In this document: positions 5,363-5,581 of the stretch, in pieces
How positions within the stretch are numbered: position 1 is the stretch's first letter
Layout of the letters: the number at the start of each line of letters is the position of its first letter
Assembly: GCA_021798135.1 (NCBI GenBank)
Contig: JAJZYI010000227.1
Span: forward strand, 1-5,581
Direction of reading: 5' to 3'
Length of the DNA stretch: 5,581 bases
DNA from: Actinomycetes bacterium
GTDB taxonomy: Bacteria > Actinomycetota > Acidimicrobiia > Acidimicrobiales > UBA8190
Translations under genes and position numbers: made by a program
The notes under the pieces: generated by a model
What the model was told of the DNA's origin: nothing
Databases searched by the model: none
Seen by the model: the letters and a program-made list of their open reading frames with translations, nothing else

Positions 5363-5581
5363 GTGAGCCGCCGGCAGCGCTCGTCGGCCCTGTCGGGCCT
5401 GGCCGGCCTGACGGCGCCGGCTCGGGGCCGGCACGCAGCACCACGTCGGGCCGGGCGTCTCGGGCCCGGTGCCCGGCCGGCGCTCGGCAGGCTGGTCGGC
5501 CCAGCGCTCGGGCTGCTCGTGATCGCGGCCGGGGTGTTCGCCGGCGTGCAGGTGCTCCGGCCGGCGCCGCCGGCCGCGGTG
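5363..5581 (+). CDS. N-terminus of a membrane-anchored or exported protein (partial)
   Basis: A frame open from 5276 to the right edge gives 73 residues from the GTG at 5363 and continues outside the window. This start has GGGAG at 5351-5355, 7 nt upstream. GTG codons in the same frame at 5294 and 5315 are alternatives with worse-placed ribosome sites. The protein starts with a basic, Arg-rich, Ala/Gly/Pro-rich region (about 1-43). One hydrophobic segment follows (about 44-65, core ALGLLVIAAGVFAGVQVL), then a Pro/Ala-rich stretch (RPAPPAA). This is the layout of a single-pass type II membrane protein or an uncleaved signal anchor; no lipobox is seen. Third positions are almost all G or C, in keeping with coding use. 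The frame at 5365 is also open to the edge but encodes no membrane segment and looks like a shadow. The functional domain lies beyond the window, so no function is assigned. Confidence 0.55.
   Translation, partial: MSRRQRSSALSGLAGLTAPARGRHAAPRRAGRLGPGARPALGRLVGPALGLLVIAAGVFAGVQVLRPAPPAAV

Noticed and set aside
4864..5434. Minus-strand frames across the tandem repeat giving Pro/Ala/Arg-rich repeats
   Set aside because: The repetition comes from the 32-bp DNA unit, which changes frame at every copy. No ribosome site or credible start, and they overlap the terminator hairpins.
3375..5444. A 689-codon open frame on the minus strand opposite the lipase
   Set aside because: It lies antisense to a lipase with a full catalytic triad and runs through both hairpins and the tandem repeat. 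No recognisable domain or ribosome site.

Overview
The window is extremely GC-rich and its genes use almost only G or C at the third codon position. Together with two Cys-anchored lipoproteins that have long basic N-termini, this points to a high-GC Actinomycetota genome, possibly of the Acidimicrobiia type. The phylum is an inference from composition and gene style. There are no rRNA or tRNA genes, insertion sequences, integrases, phage genes or CRISPR arrays.

Layout from left to right. Bases 1-180 are a leader with a short direct repeat and a strong Shine-Dalgarno. Bases 181-2004 (+) encode an AidB-type acyl-CoA dehydrogenase. A perfect 13-bp hairpin (2016-2045) fills the gap to a convergent gene at 2050-3375 (-), which encodes a secreted lipoprotein with an Asp-box (BNR/Ycf48-like) beta-propeller. 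A divergent intergenic region of about 200 bp follows. It holds a 15-bp palindrome and a sigma70-like promoter whose predicted start point lies in a TTAC-N10-GTAA inverted repeat. That promoter reads into 3582-4931 (+), a CalA-type secretory lipase/esterase with a lipobox and a complete Ser-Asp-His triad. Two strong hairpins follow, then a 32-bp minisatellite of about four units, a further non-coding stretch, and the start of a membrane-anchored protein that runs off the right edge (5363 to end, +).

How the parts may relate: the lipase would release fatty acids outside the membrane, and the acyl-CoA dehydrogenase family oxidises or binds acyl-CoA inside the cell, so a lipid-use theme is possible. 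However, each gene has its own transcription unit and they do not form an operon. The propeller lipoprotein has no assignable substrate. I see no convincing new multi-gene system. The signals most worth following are the lipase promoter/operator, the 32-bp tandem array, the conserved 12-14-mer found once in each intergenic gap, and the unassigned propeller lipoprotein.
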